In this document: positions 1-8,800 of the stretch, in pieces
Layout: every line of letters begins with the position of its first letter
Position numbering within the stretch: position 1 is the stretch's first letter
Source: TTA-H9 sp002071415
GTDB lineage: Bacteria > Bacteroidota > Bacteroidia > Bacteroidales > TTA-H9
NCBI GenBank assembly: GCA_035411425.1
Contig: DAONSX010000055.1
Location: 1-14,475, forward strand
Length of the DNA: 14,475 bases
Direction of reading: 5' to 3'
Notes under the pieces: generated by a model
What the model saw: the letters and a program-made list of their open reading frames with translations, nothing else
Database searches by the model: none
What the model was told of the DNA's origin: nothing
Made by a program: the position numbers and the translations under genes

Positions 1-1
1 A

Positions 2-235
2 CGGTGGTACTTTTGTAAAATATTGATATGCAATTATAGGATCAGGAGTTCTGAATTTACAAAATCTTACGAATTGCAGGTTTTCAATGCTTTTGGTTCT
101 TGCATTTATAATAGAAAGATATCACGTAACGATTATCAGTTAAATCTTTCTAATCAGAGCTCGGATATTTATTTTTATCGGGCTTACGATGAATCAGGAA
201 CTTTGGGAACTGGTAAACTGATGATTAGGAAATAA
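2..235 (+). CDS. T9SS type A sorting domain protein, 3' end only
   Basis: This is the C-terminal end of a gene whose beginning lies left of the window. The frame is open from base 2 to the TAA at 233-235. The last 55 or so residues look like a type A T9SS C-terminal domain: YELQVFNAFG, then a short strand, then DIYFYRAYDESG and a closing KLMIRK. In this family the domain is a small beta-sandwich that directs export across the outer membrane and is removed at the cell surface. Part of the expected upstream motif (GGTFVK) lies in the next frame at bases 3-20 and is cut by a stop at 24-26, so the gene may carry a one-base deletion. The passenger domain is not visible, so its function cannot be named. 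Confidence 0.7.
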   Translation, partial: RWYFCKILICNYRIRSSEFTKSYELQVFNAFGSCIYNRKISRNDYQLNLSNQSSDIYFYRAYDESGTLGTGKLMIRK

Positions 236-487
236 GGAAGGACTGCATTGTAATTGTTGAATCTCTAACGAGACTAATAATTTGTCAATGCTCAAATGAC
301 TTTAGTCTTTTTTGGGCTAATTATACGTGATGCGAGAGAAAAGTTCCCGCAAAATGACACAATTTCTGAACTTTCAAGACTTTTACTCACCATCCCTTAT
401 CCACCTATACCTGTTTGCCATCTTCTATCCCGTACCCGTCATAATCCTATTCATGAGCAGAGTGTATATAAAAACATACAGTATGAC
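236..487. other. Intergenic stretch without a recognised gene
   Basis: No convincing gene is visible. An 83-codon plus-strand frame (296-547) runs into the antisense of the lipoprotein gene and has no family resemblance. There is an inverted repeat GCATTG (245-250) / CAATGC (286-291) with a long loop, and a T-run at 308-313 after a very weak GAC/GTC dyad. Neither makes a convincing terminator. The stretch lies between the tail ends of two converging genes. Confidence 0.5.
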
Positions 488-961
488 TTAATTCGTAATA
501 TACAATCTGCCAAAATTCGGGTCATACATCGTTTTGTATTGTTTTAATGGAATAGTGGCTAAACTTCCTTCCATGGGCGAACCATCTATAAGTAGAAAAC
601 TCGATTTGCAGCATGTATCGCGGGCAATCAATCCCGAAGCATCTATTATTAATTTCGAACAGGGTTTTTCCCAATCGTAAGTGCAGGTTCTTTCGTATGC
701 CATGTATTGATTGTCGATTACATGATAAACGATAATTCCACGGTATCCACCTTTAATCAATGCATAATTGCCAGGTATATTCAAATTGCCATACTCTATC
801 GAAGCAGGATTGATTACAATGTTCACATACACATCGGGAATGGGCGAGATGTCATTATCGTCGGTACAAGCCCAAAAGGAAACAATCAAGCAAAATACAA
901 GGGTTAGGTTTGCTAACCTGGTGAAGCATGAAAATCTGTCGCAACCGCTTAATAAATTCAT
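488..961 (-). CDS. Lipoprotein with a degenerate Rieske-like domain
   Basis: 157 aa. Residues 1-32 form a signal peptide ending in SFWAC, with the lipobox cysteine at 32. The following TDDND is acidic, resembling the Bacteroidota signal that sends lipoproteins to the outer face of the outer membrane. The rest resembles a Rieske [2Fe-2S] fold: a strand around GGYRGIIVYHV (71-81), an ERTCTY segment (90-95) where a CTH box is expected, and CCKSSFLLIDGS (117-128) where CPxHGSxF is expected, followed by G132 and PLKQY at 138-142. The usual histidines are absent, so a normal cluster is unlikely; extra cysteines (101, 117, 118) could form disulfides. It has its own promoter-like box at 986-993 and is divergent from the next gene. 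The fold is inferred from the motif pattern; the function is unknown. Confidence 0.7.
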   Translation of the reverse strand: MNLLSGCDRFSCFTRLANLTLVFCLIVSFWACTDDNDISPIPDVYVNIVINPASIEYGNLNIPGNYALIKGGYRGIIVYHVIDNQYMAYERTCTYDWEKPCSKLIIDASGLIARDTCCKSSFLLIDGSPMEGSLATIPLKQYKTMYDPNFGRLYITN

Positions 962-977
962 ATTGATTTATTTTGTT

Positions 978-985
978 TAAGTTTG
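978..985 (+). promoter_or_regulatory. Bacteroidota -7 box for the small coiled-coil lipoprotein gene
   Basis: TAAGTTTG matches the consensus TAnnTTTG exactly. Transcription would start near 992, which would make the ATG at 994 nearly leaderless and favours a start at 1006 or 1015. The only upstream TTG (963-965) is closer than the usual -33 spacing, so support rests on the -7 box. Confidence 0.45.
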
Positions 986-993
986 CAAAGATA
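986..993 (-). promoter_or_regulatory. Bacteroidota -7 box for the Rieske-like lipoprotein gene
   Basis: Read on the minus strand this is TATCTTTG, an exact match to the Bacteroidota consensus TAnnTTTG. It lies 24 bases upstream of the ATG at 961, giving a leader of about 20 nt. No clear -33 TTG is seen. It abuts the opposing box at 978-985. Confidence 0.5.
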
Positions 994-1005
994 ATGCCCT
1001 TTTAT

Positions 1006-1320
1006 ATGCGAGGAATGAGATTTCGGCGGATAATCATAATGATGTTTCTGGTGATGCTCGTAGATATTTCTTGTAGCACCCGAGAGAGTCAGACCGCAAA
1101 ACAGCAAAAGGAAATCGAAATGCGAAAGGAAGAAAGACGAAAGAAGGAAGAGGCAGCTTATCAGAGTAAAATTGAAAGACATGAAAAAATTCAGAGCGAA
1201 GAAGGGCGGAAATTGATTCAGCAAGCCAATGAACATAGAAACAAGCTGGACAAGCAAAATAACAAAAAGAAATTTTCGTTGAAAAATCTGTTTGGCAAAG
1301 ATGAACCGGCTTGCCATTAA
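1006..1320 (+). CDS. Small charged coiled-coil lipoprotein, function unknown
   Basis: 104 aa from the chosen ATG. The first 22 residues form a signal peptide with arginines followed by the hydrophobic run IIIMMFLVMLV, and a probable lipid-accepting cysteine at 23 (VDISC). The Asp at -3 of that lipobox is unusual, so it may instead be a plain membrane anchor. The remainder is dominated by Lys, Glu, Arg and Gln, including QQKEIEMRKEERRKKEEAAY, and should be a long helix or coiled coil. It ends in a basic KKKFSLKNLFGK segment and DEPACH. Possible starts are 994, 1006 and 1015; 1006 leaves room for a short leader after the -7 box, and 1015 is also good. It resembles short Lys/Glu-rich periplasmic lipoproteins common in Bacteroidales, but I know no function. 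Confidence 0.65.
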   Translation: MRGMRFRRIIIMMFLVMLVDISCSTRESQTAKQQKEIEMRKEERRKKEEAAYQSKIERHEKIQSEEGRKLIQQANEHRNKLDKQNNKKKFSLKNLFGKDEPACH

Positions 1321-1412
1321 CATACATCACACGAAAAGTTTATTTGGTTTTACTTCTTTCTGTGAGGAGAGGATATCAAGAATTTATTTAATTTTACCAT
1401 CAAATTTGCTAT

Positions 1413-1871
1413 ATGGAAGATCTGATCGTTTTGCTCATATTTATTGCATGGATAGGCTATACATTCTATAAGGAATCGAAGAAACACAAGAAAACGGTGG
1501 GGAAGCCTCCGACCTTGCCTGTTGATATACCCGAACAAGCAGATAAAAGAAGAATCAACCCCCAGATGGAAGAATTCGACTATGATACAGACTTCGAAGG
1601 AGGAATTCCGGTTACAGAAGCAAAGGAGAATGTGATAATGGCATCCCCCGAAGTTTCAAGGGCCGAAACCAGTTCACCCATCCAATTTATACCCCTGATA
1701 AATCAAATTCATCGGCCTGATTTTGAGAGCATTGAATATGTACGTGATGAGCAAACCAAAATTCATGAGTTAATGAAGGAACAACCCGAGGACGAAGCCT
1801 CTAAGGAGTTTTCTTTCGATTTAAGGCAAGCAGTGATTTATTCTTGTATTCTTCATCGGCCTTATGACTGA
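1413..1871 (+). CDS. Small single-pass membrane protein with a conserved-type C-terminal motif
   Basis: 152 aa. One transmembrane helix at residues 3-19 (LIVLLIFIAWIGYTFY) is followed by a Lys-rich KESKKHKK stop-transfer segment, so the N-terminus is anchored and the rest is probably cytoplasmic. The middle (30-125) is acidic, proline-rich and low in structure. The last 18 residues, FDLRQAVIYSCILHRPYD, stand out as ordered; similar RQA(I/V)IYSEIL-RPY endings recur in small Bacteroidota membrane proteins, to my recollection. That suggests a short docking motif presented on a flexible tether. A TAATTTTA box at 1389-1396 may be its -7 element. No enzyme motif is visible and the role is unknown. 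Confidence 0.7.
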   Translation: MEDLIVLLIFIAWIGYTFYKESKKHKKTVGKPPTLPVDIPEQADKRRINPQMEEFDYDTDFEGGIPVTEAKENVIMASPEVSRAETSSPIQFIPLINQIHRPDFESIEYVRDEQTKIHELMKEQPEDEASKEFSFDLRQAVIYSCILHRPYD

Positions 1872-1990
1872 AAATAGAAATATAGGGGCTGACAAAATTT
1901 TTACTGAGTATAGAAAAGTCTATAATTAATTCATAATCAATAAATAACAACCTCAAAATATTCTCGAAAATTTCAAATATAAAACAAAGG

Positions 1991-2023
1991 TTTGTAAAAT
2001 AAACTTAAATCTTTCTAATTTTA
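1991..2023 (+). promoter_or_regulatory. Candidate promoter of the TonB receptor operon
   Basis: A TTTG at 1991-1994 is followed after 21 nt by TAATTTTA at 2016-2023, seven of eight matches to TAnnTTTG. Transcription would begin near 2030, about 40 nt before the ATG at 2069. The same TAATTTTACC string precedes the gene at 1413. The rest of the 197-nt gap before 2069 is AT-rich without a clear hairpin. Confidence 0.35.
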
Positions 2024-2068
2024 CCGACTTTAAATGCACAACGCAAATCATCAATAAATCTATCTGGT

Positions 2069-5000
2069 ATGATAAGAAAACTACTATTTACACTGGGTAT
2101 TATACTGGCAACCCACGTGCTGGTATTTTCCCAGGCAACGGGTACCCTGAGGGGGAGAATAATTGACAAGGAGACGAAAGAACCCATTCCATTTGCCAAT
2201 GTCATCATCGAAATGAATGGCGTACAGGCTGGTGGTGCGACTTCTGATTTCGAAGGAAATTATGTCATCAAGCCCATTAATCCCGGGAAATATGATATAA
2301 GGTGTTCTTACGTTGGTTACAAAACCCTTCTAACTAAAGGCATTATCATAGGTGCGGGGAAAATCGAATTCTATAACATCGAATTGGAGCCCACCACTGT
2401 AGCTTTAAGTGAAATTGAGGTTACCAGCTATAAAGTACCTCTGATAGAGAAGGACCAAACCACTGTGGGAGCTACGGTAACTGCGGAACAGATCGATAAG
2501 ATGCCTAATCGTTCCGCTACAGCTGTGGCAATAACCGTAGGCGGTGTGTTTTCATCTGACGGTGAGCGAGGCAGTGTTAGAGGTGCACGAAGCGAAGCCA
2601 CTGTAACTTACATCGACGGAGTAAAAGTTACCGGATCGGCCAGCCTGCCTCCTTCAGCTATCGAACAGGTTTCGGTAATTATTTCGGGATTACCGGCACA
2701 GTATGGCGACGCCACCTCCGGCGTTATCAATATCACCACCAAAGGTCCATCCAACATTTATGCTGGAGGTTTCGAGGCTCAGACTTCCGAACTCCTCGAC
2801 AACTTTGGATATAACCGATTTGGGTTCAACTTGCAAGGCCCTCTCATCCGTAAGAAAAATAAGGAAACTGGCGAATCGAGAAGCATCTTGGGATTTTTCT
2901 TTGCTGGCGATGTGATTTTACAGGGAGATGCTGCCCCCAGCCCTATTGGAAGATGGAAAGTCAAAGACGATGTATTACAATACCTTAAGGAAAATCCTCT
3001 TCGACCCACGGGTTTAGGCTATGGAACTTACCCCAATGCCGCATTCCTCGCTTCCGATGACCTCGAATATGTGAAAAGATCTCAAAATGCCGACGCTTTT
3101 AATATTAACCTTTCGGGAAAAATAGATTTGCGCTTATCCTCAACTACCAATTTTACGTTGGGTGGTTCGACAGTGTACTATAAAAGCAATGCCTTTGGAT
3201 ACTCCCGTTCGTTGATGAACTGGGAAAATAATCCTTTCCATGATGAACTGACTTATCGTGGTTATGCCAGGTTTACGCAGAGATTCCCAGCCGCAGCCGA
3301 TAGCAGATCTCTCATAAAAAACGTTTATTATAGCCTTCAGGCAGACTACACAAAATACCATTCAAGAACTCAAAGCGCCCAGCATAAAGATAATCTATTC
3401 AAATATGGATATTTGGGACGATTCGATACCTATACCGTACGTTCTTACGAATTGGGAAGCGATACTATTAATGGGCAAGTTTATAATAATGTATATATAC
3501 ATAATGGCTACAGAGATACCATGGTAACCTTCCAACCCTCCGATTTTAACAGAGATCTGGCACGCTATACTGAAACCTACTATAATTTTTACCCGGATGT
3601 TACCGGCAATTGGGAAAATTTCGACCAAATTCTTCTGGGAGGTGGTTATATCAATGGAATGAGTCCCAGTGCCATTTATTCTTTGTGGCAAGCCCCCGGA
3701 ACCGTTTACAATGGATATAGTGAATATGATGCCGATCAGATTGGATTCAATGGTATGTTATCGGCCGATATTGGTAATCATGAAGTTCAGATAGGATTCC
3801 AAATGGAACAAAGAAGTGAAAGCTATTATGGGTATGCCCCTACCTATTTCTGGCAATTAATGAGAGGACTTACTAACTTCCATATTCGTGAATTGGATAA
3901 ATCTAACCCGGTTCTTGTTTCCCGCGATGGGGTCTTTCAGGATACTATCTATTATTACAGAAAATATGACGCAAATTCACAACGGACTTTCGACCGCAAT
4001 CTGCGTAAAAAATTAGGTCTTCCAGTAGATGGCCTTGATTTTATCAATATTGATTCGTATGATTTTGCTTCGAAAACCATCAATTATTACGATAAGGATG
4101 GAAACTTGAAAACCGTTACCATGGGTGAGGATCTATTCGATGTTAGTCTCTTCGACGCCGATGAGCTATTAAATGGAGGCAATTCGTATGTAGCTTACTA
4201 TGGATATGATTATACGGGTAAGAAACTCTCCAGTCAACCATCATTCGAAGATTTCCTTACGAAGAAGAATGCCGATGGGGAGTTCCTACGTGAAGTTCCT
4301 GCTTTTCGTCCCAATTACTTGGCTACCTACATTCAGGATAAATTCGCTTTTAAGGACCTGATATTCAATGTGGGCTTACGTGTGGACCGCTACGATGCCA
4401 ATCAGCTCGTTTTAAAAGACCCTTACTCGATATATCCAACCCTTTCGGTGAAAGAGGTTCAAAAAATAGGAGACCAAATAGTTAGTCATCCAGGAAATAT
4501 GGGCTCTGATTATGTGGTTTATGTGGATAATGCCACCAATCCCACCACCATTACAGGCTATCGTAATGGCAGTGTATGGTATAATGCCACTGGAATCGAA
4601 ATAGCCGACCCTTACATTCTGGATGCCGGTTCTGGAGTTACTCCCTACTTACGAAATCCGTCCAATCAAACCTTACAAAAGGAGGCATTCCAAGATTATG
4701 ACCCGCAATGGGCCTTCATGCCTCGAATCTCTTTCTCATTCCCTATTTCCGACGAGGCTTTGTTCTTTGCCCATTATGACATCCTTACCCAGCGTCCTCA
4801 GGGAGAAAACCGATTCGATATCACCGATTATTACTTCTTTAAAACCCGTGGAACTACCCTCGATAATCCGAATCTGAAATCTCCCAAAACCATTGACTAT
4901 GAATTAGGTTTTAAGCAAAAATTGACAAATGCTTCAGCCCTTACCCTATCGGCATATTATAAAGAAATCCGGAATGAAATACAGATTTATCGTTACGCGG

Positions 5001-5782
5001 GAGCTTATCCCAGAGATTATATATCCTATAACAATATTGACTTTGGTACTGTAAAAGGATTTACCATTAGTTACGATTTGAGACGTACGAGCAATGTAAC
5101 CATGCGTGCTTCCTATACCTTGCAGTTTGCCGATGGTACGGGTTCGAGCCCAACCACTGCCGCTGCACTCATAGCTGCACGCCTGCCAAACCTTCGTACA
5201 CCTATGCCCCTTGCATGGGATAGACGCCATAGCTTCAATGTCAATATCGATTATCGCTATGGAGAAGGGAAAGAATACAATGGGCCTCGTATCAGCCGGA
5301 AAAACAAGCCTCCTGTCGAACTCCTCAGAAATACAGGCGTTAATTTCACGGTAATTGGTGGTTCGGGAACGCCTTACACCCGTTCGGAAAACATTACTTC
5401 GGCAGTAAGCGGTGGTACACGTATCTTAAAAGGAAGCTTCTATGGCTCAAGACTGCCATGGCAGTTCCGAATCGACGCTAAGCTCGATAAAGATATCCAC
5501 ATAGTCTGGAAAAAGAAAGAAGGAGAAAAGCCTAAGGAATCCATGCTGAATATTTATTTGCAAATGCTCAATATTTTCAATTTCAAGAATGTGATGGCCG
5601 TTTATCCAGCTACAGGCAACCCCGACGATGATGGTTATCTTGCTGCCGCCGAATGGCAGAAGGAAATCAATCAGCAGCTCAATCCCGATACCTATCGCCA
5701 GCTCTATCGTATTTATATTAATAATCCTGCTAATTACAGCAGTCCACGATTGATTCGTCTGGGCTTGATATTCAATTTTTAA
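2069..5782 (+). CDS. TonB-dependent receptor with carboxypeptidase-regulatory-like domain
   Basis: 1237 aa outer-membrane active transporter or receptor. A signal peptide (1-22, ending VFSQA) leads to a carboxypeptidase-regulatory-like Ig domain at about 24-108 (GTLRGRIIDKETKEPIPFAN, then YVGYKT). A TonB-box-like SEIEVTSYKV follows at 114-123. The plug domain is at about 130-226, with RGARSEATVTYIDGV and the signature LPAQYGDATSGVINITTKG. The rest is a 22-strand-type barrel rich in aromatic strands, ending in RLIRLGLIFNF, whose terminal Phe is the usual barrel-assembly signal. No SusD partner follows, so it is not a standard SusC/SusD glycan pair. It heads a three-gene block with the secreted protein (37-61 nt downstream) and the PorV-like gene, suggesting shared work at the surface. 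The ligand is unknown. Confidence 0.93.
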   Translation: MIRKLLFTLGIILATHVLVFSQATGTLRGRIIDKETKEPIPFANVIIEMNGVQAGGATSDFEGNYVIKPINPGKYDIRCSYVGYKTLLTKGIIIGAGKIEFYNIELEPTTVALSEIEVTSYKVPLIEKDQTTVGATVTAEQIDKMPNRSATAVAITVGGVFSSDGERGSVRGARSEATVTYIDGVKVTGSASLPPSAIEQVSVIISGLPAQYGDATSGVINITTKGPSNIYAGGFEAQTSELLDNFGYNRFGFNLQGPLIRKKNKETGESRSILGFFFAGDVILQGDAAPSPIGRWKVKDDVLQYLKENPLRPTGLGYGTYPNAAFLASDDLEYVKRSQNADAFNINLSGKIDLRLSSTTNFTLGGSTVYYKSNAFGYSRSLMNWENNPFHDELTYRGYARFTQRFPAAADSRSLIKNVYYSLQADYTKYHSRTQSAQHKDNLFKYGYLGRFDTYTVRSYELGSDTINGQVYNNVYIHNGYRDTMVTFQPSDFNRDLARYTETYYNFYPDVTGNWENFDQILLGGGYINGMSPSAIYSLWQAPGTVYNGYSEYDADQIGFNGMLSADIGNHEVQIGFQMEQRSESYYGYAPTYFWQLMRGLTNFHIRELDKSNPVLVSRDGVFQDTIYYYRKYDANSQRTFDRNLRKKLGLPVDGLDFINIDSYDFASKTINYYDKDGNLKTVTMGEDLFDVSLFDADELLNGGNSYVAYYGYDYTGKKLSSQPSFEDFLTKKNADGEFLREVPAFRPNYLATYIQDKFAFKDLIFNVGLRVDRYDANQLVLKDPYSIYPTLSVKEVQKIGDQIVSHPGNMGSDYVVYVDNATNPTTITGYRNGSVWYNATGIEIADPYILDAGSGVTPYLRNPSNQTLQKEAFQDYDPQWAFMPRISFSFPISDEALFFAHYDILTQRPQGENRFDITDYYFFKTRGTTLDNPNLKSPKTIDYELGFKQKLTNASALTLSAYYKEIRNEIQIYRYAGAYPRDYISYNNIDFGTVKGFTISYDLRRTSNVTMRASYTLQFADGTGSSPTTAAALIAARLPNLRTPMPLAWDRRHSFNVNIDYRYGEGKEYNGPRISRKNKPPVELLRNTGVNFTVIGGSGTPYTRSENITSAVSGGTRILKGSFYGSRLPWQFRIDAKLDKDIHIVWKKKEGEKPKESMLNIYLQMLNIFNFKNVMAVYPATGNPDDDGYLAAAEWQKEINQQLNPDTYRQLYRIYINNPANYSSPRLIRLGLIFNF

Positions 5783-5843
5783 TCTTCCATTTTTTGAAAG
5801 ATAATGTATAAGTTTTGATATGATAACAAACAAAACGAATAAT

Positions 5844-8800
5844 ATGATGAAAATGTATCAACGCATTCTACTAATCGCCACGATAGCTTCGCTTATTAGT
5901 ATAAATATCTACGGTGAAGAATTTGTGGGCGACAAGTTAAAACAATCGAAAAATGTAAAGGCAAGCACAGCAGGATGTACCGCAGCTTCTGCTTACCAAT
6001 TCCTCGATATCAATAATGTGCGCTGCCGCATTAATACAGGAGGAGATATGTGGTGGAATCTCGATACAGGTGCTGGAAGCCGTGGTCAATATTTTATACC
6101 TGCCAATACCACTAAGTCTTCTCTTTTTGTCGGCTCTTTGTGGATTGGTGGCCTCGACGTCAACGATCAGTTAAAGCTTGCTGCTTTGCGTTATCGACAA
6201 ATTGGGAACGATTATTGGACTGGTCCTCTTACCATTGATGGCACAGCGGCTGTGGATGCTGCCGTCTGTGCTGAATATGACAAGTTTTTCGTCATCAGCC
6301 GTGCCGAAGTAGATGAATTCCTCGGATGGTGGTACAGTACGAATCGTTCCGAAGAATATCCCGGTTACAGCATTCCCAAATCCATCATGGATTGGCCAGC
6401 TCATGGCGACCCATCGAAGTTTCAGAGTTATTACCTCGCTCCATTTTACGATATGGATGGGAATGGAGAGTACGACCCCAACCAAGGAGACTATCCCTAT
6501 TATGATATTCCCAATGAACTTTGCCATAGCCCCGTACAAACCATGGAAGGGATCAATGGCATCGTAAAAGGGAGTATCTTGGCCGACCAGGTTTTAAAAG
6601 GAGATAAAACCCTATGGTGGGTATTTAATGATAAAGGAAATATACATACCGAATCGAGCGGACAGGCTATTGGTCTTGAAATTCGTGCACAGGCTTTTGC
6701 TTTCTCCACAAACGACGAAATCAACAACATGACTTTCTGCAGTTATGAAATTATCAACCGTTCCACTTTTACCTTAACCCAAACCTATTTCGCTCCTAAT
6801 ACTGACCCTGATTTAGGTTATGCATGGGATGATTATGTAGGATGCGATGTATTGAGAGGCATGGGATATTGCTATAATGGAAAGGCCGTTGACGGGACAG
6901 GTGAATCAGAAGCCTATGGTGATCAACCTCCTGCCGTGGGGATAGACTTTTTCCAAGGGCCTTACCTTGACCCTGATGGGTATGATAATCCTTCTTTCTT
7001 GGCGGATGGCATTCTTGGTCCTTCATTTAACGGAGATTGCTCCATCGTGAACTTCGATTCTACGGTTATTGTAATGACTTATGGTAAACCCGGTGAAGAA
7101 AAAACGGGGAATTTCATGGTGAGAAGTGCAGCCATCAATGGAGTGAATTTTGGGAATGGAATCGTTGACGACGAACGCTTTGGAATGCGCAGGTTCGTTT
7201 ATTATAATAACTCCTATGGTATTCAGGGCGACCCAAATATAGCCGCTGAATATTATAATTACCTACGTGGAATTTGGATAGACAATACAAAAATGGTTTA
7301 TGGCGGAAATGCACACCCCAGCAATCCCGGAGCCGTTGGCCCCGAAACCGATTTCATGTTTCCCGGTGATTCCGATCCCTGTAACTGGTCAACTGGTGGT
7401 GCACCTCCTAACGGCGGTCTTAACCAGAATGGGCTATACTGGACAGAAGTTCTTGCTGGAAATGCACCTTCCGACCGTCGTTTTGTTCAATCAGCAGGTC
7501 CATTTACTCTTGAACCCGGAGCCGTGAATTATATCACTTTTGGTGTACCATGGGCTAGAGCCATTTCCGGAGGACCTTATGCCTCCGTTGAACTCCTGCG
7601 GGTAGTTGATGACAAGTGTCAGGCTCTTTTCGACAATTGCTTTAAAGTTCTCGATGGCCCCGATGCTCCCGATTTGACTATTCAGGAACTCGACCGCGAA
7701 CTTATTATTTATATCACCAATAAGAAAACTTCAAACAATCATCGTGAAGGTTATGTCGAACGCGATATCACCATTAAAACAGGTGATTCGCTCTACCGTT
7801 TCGAAGGATACCAGATATTTCAATTGAAGGATGCCTCAGTTTCGGTCGAAAGCATACACGATCCTGCTAAGGCAAGACTGGTATTTCAATGCGATATTCG
7901 TAATGGCGTTACCAAACTGGTCAACCACTATCCCGATCAGGCTATAGGCTATAGCGTACCCGTTGTTGAAGTTGCTGGCGGTGATAAGGGTATCAGTCAT
8001 GTATTCAGAATAAGGGAAGATGCGTTTGCTACCGGAGATAATCGTCTGGTCAATCACAAACAATATTACTATTTAGCCATTGCCTATGCTTATAATGAAT
8101 TTAAGAAATATACGGTAGAACCTACAGGATTAGATGGTCAGAAAAAACCATATCTGGCTGGACGTAAGAATATAAAGGTTTATACGGGTATTCCTCACAA
8201 GACAGTCAATGGATTGGTTACTCAATCTAATTTTAATGATGGCCCAGTTATTATGAGAATTCAGGGTCAAGGAAATGGTGGAATGTCATTGGAACTTTCG
8301 CAAGCCACAATAGACGAGATTTTGTCCAAACCTATGGCTTCCATTGATAATACTTATGGCAGTCCCGATTATCCCATCGCCTATCAACCTATATATCAGC
8401 CAGGCATGGGTCCTCTCAACATCACCGTAATCGATCCCTTGAATGTAAAAAAAGGTAGATTCAGCCTGCAATTCATAAGAAACGTCGAACAGAATGGAGT
8501 GCTGACAAACGCAGCCTGGATCATGAAAGATGAAGAAGGGAAGATTTATAGATCAGATAGCACGATCAATTATTACTATCAACAGCTTTTCCTCGATTTA
8601 GGACTTGCCGTTCATGTTTATCAGGTTTTGTACCCGGGCGATTCGCTCTCTATTAACAATGGTTTTATCGAATCAAATTTGATTTATGCTGACAGTTCTC
8701 GCCGGTATCTTTCGGGAGTTTACGACAACAATATCCCCAGCAGTCCTCAAAACTGGATACGTGCTGGGACTTACAAGGATCGTGAAAATCCCAAATATAA

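Noticed and set aside
245..291. Inverted repeat GCATTG / CAATGC as a terminator for the first gene
   Set aside because: The loop is over 30 nt and no T-run follows directly.
299..405. Short minus-strand frame (MVSKSLESSEIVSFCGNFSL...) that might be the tail of a decayed transposase
   Set aside because: It is only about 34 codons, preceded by a stop, with no terminal repeats or family match I can support.
296..547. An 83-codon plus-strand open frame
   Set aside because: It overlaps the lipoprotein gene on the opposite strand, has no recognisable family and no promoter-like box.
958..1323. Long minus-strand frames antisense to the small coiled-coil lipoprotein
   Set aside because: They mirror a Lys/Glu-rich gene and give Phe/Leu/Ser-rich junk; the plus-strand gene has the signal peptide and promoter.
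2069..5782. SusC of a glycan-uptake pair
   Set aside because: No SusD-like lipoprotein follows, and the next genes are a T9SS-like protein and a PorV homologue.
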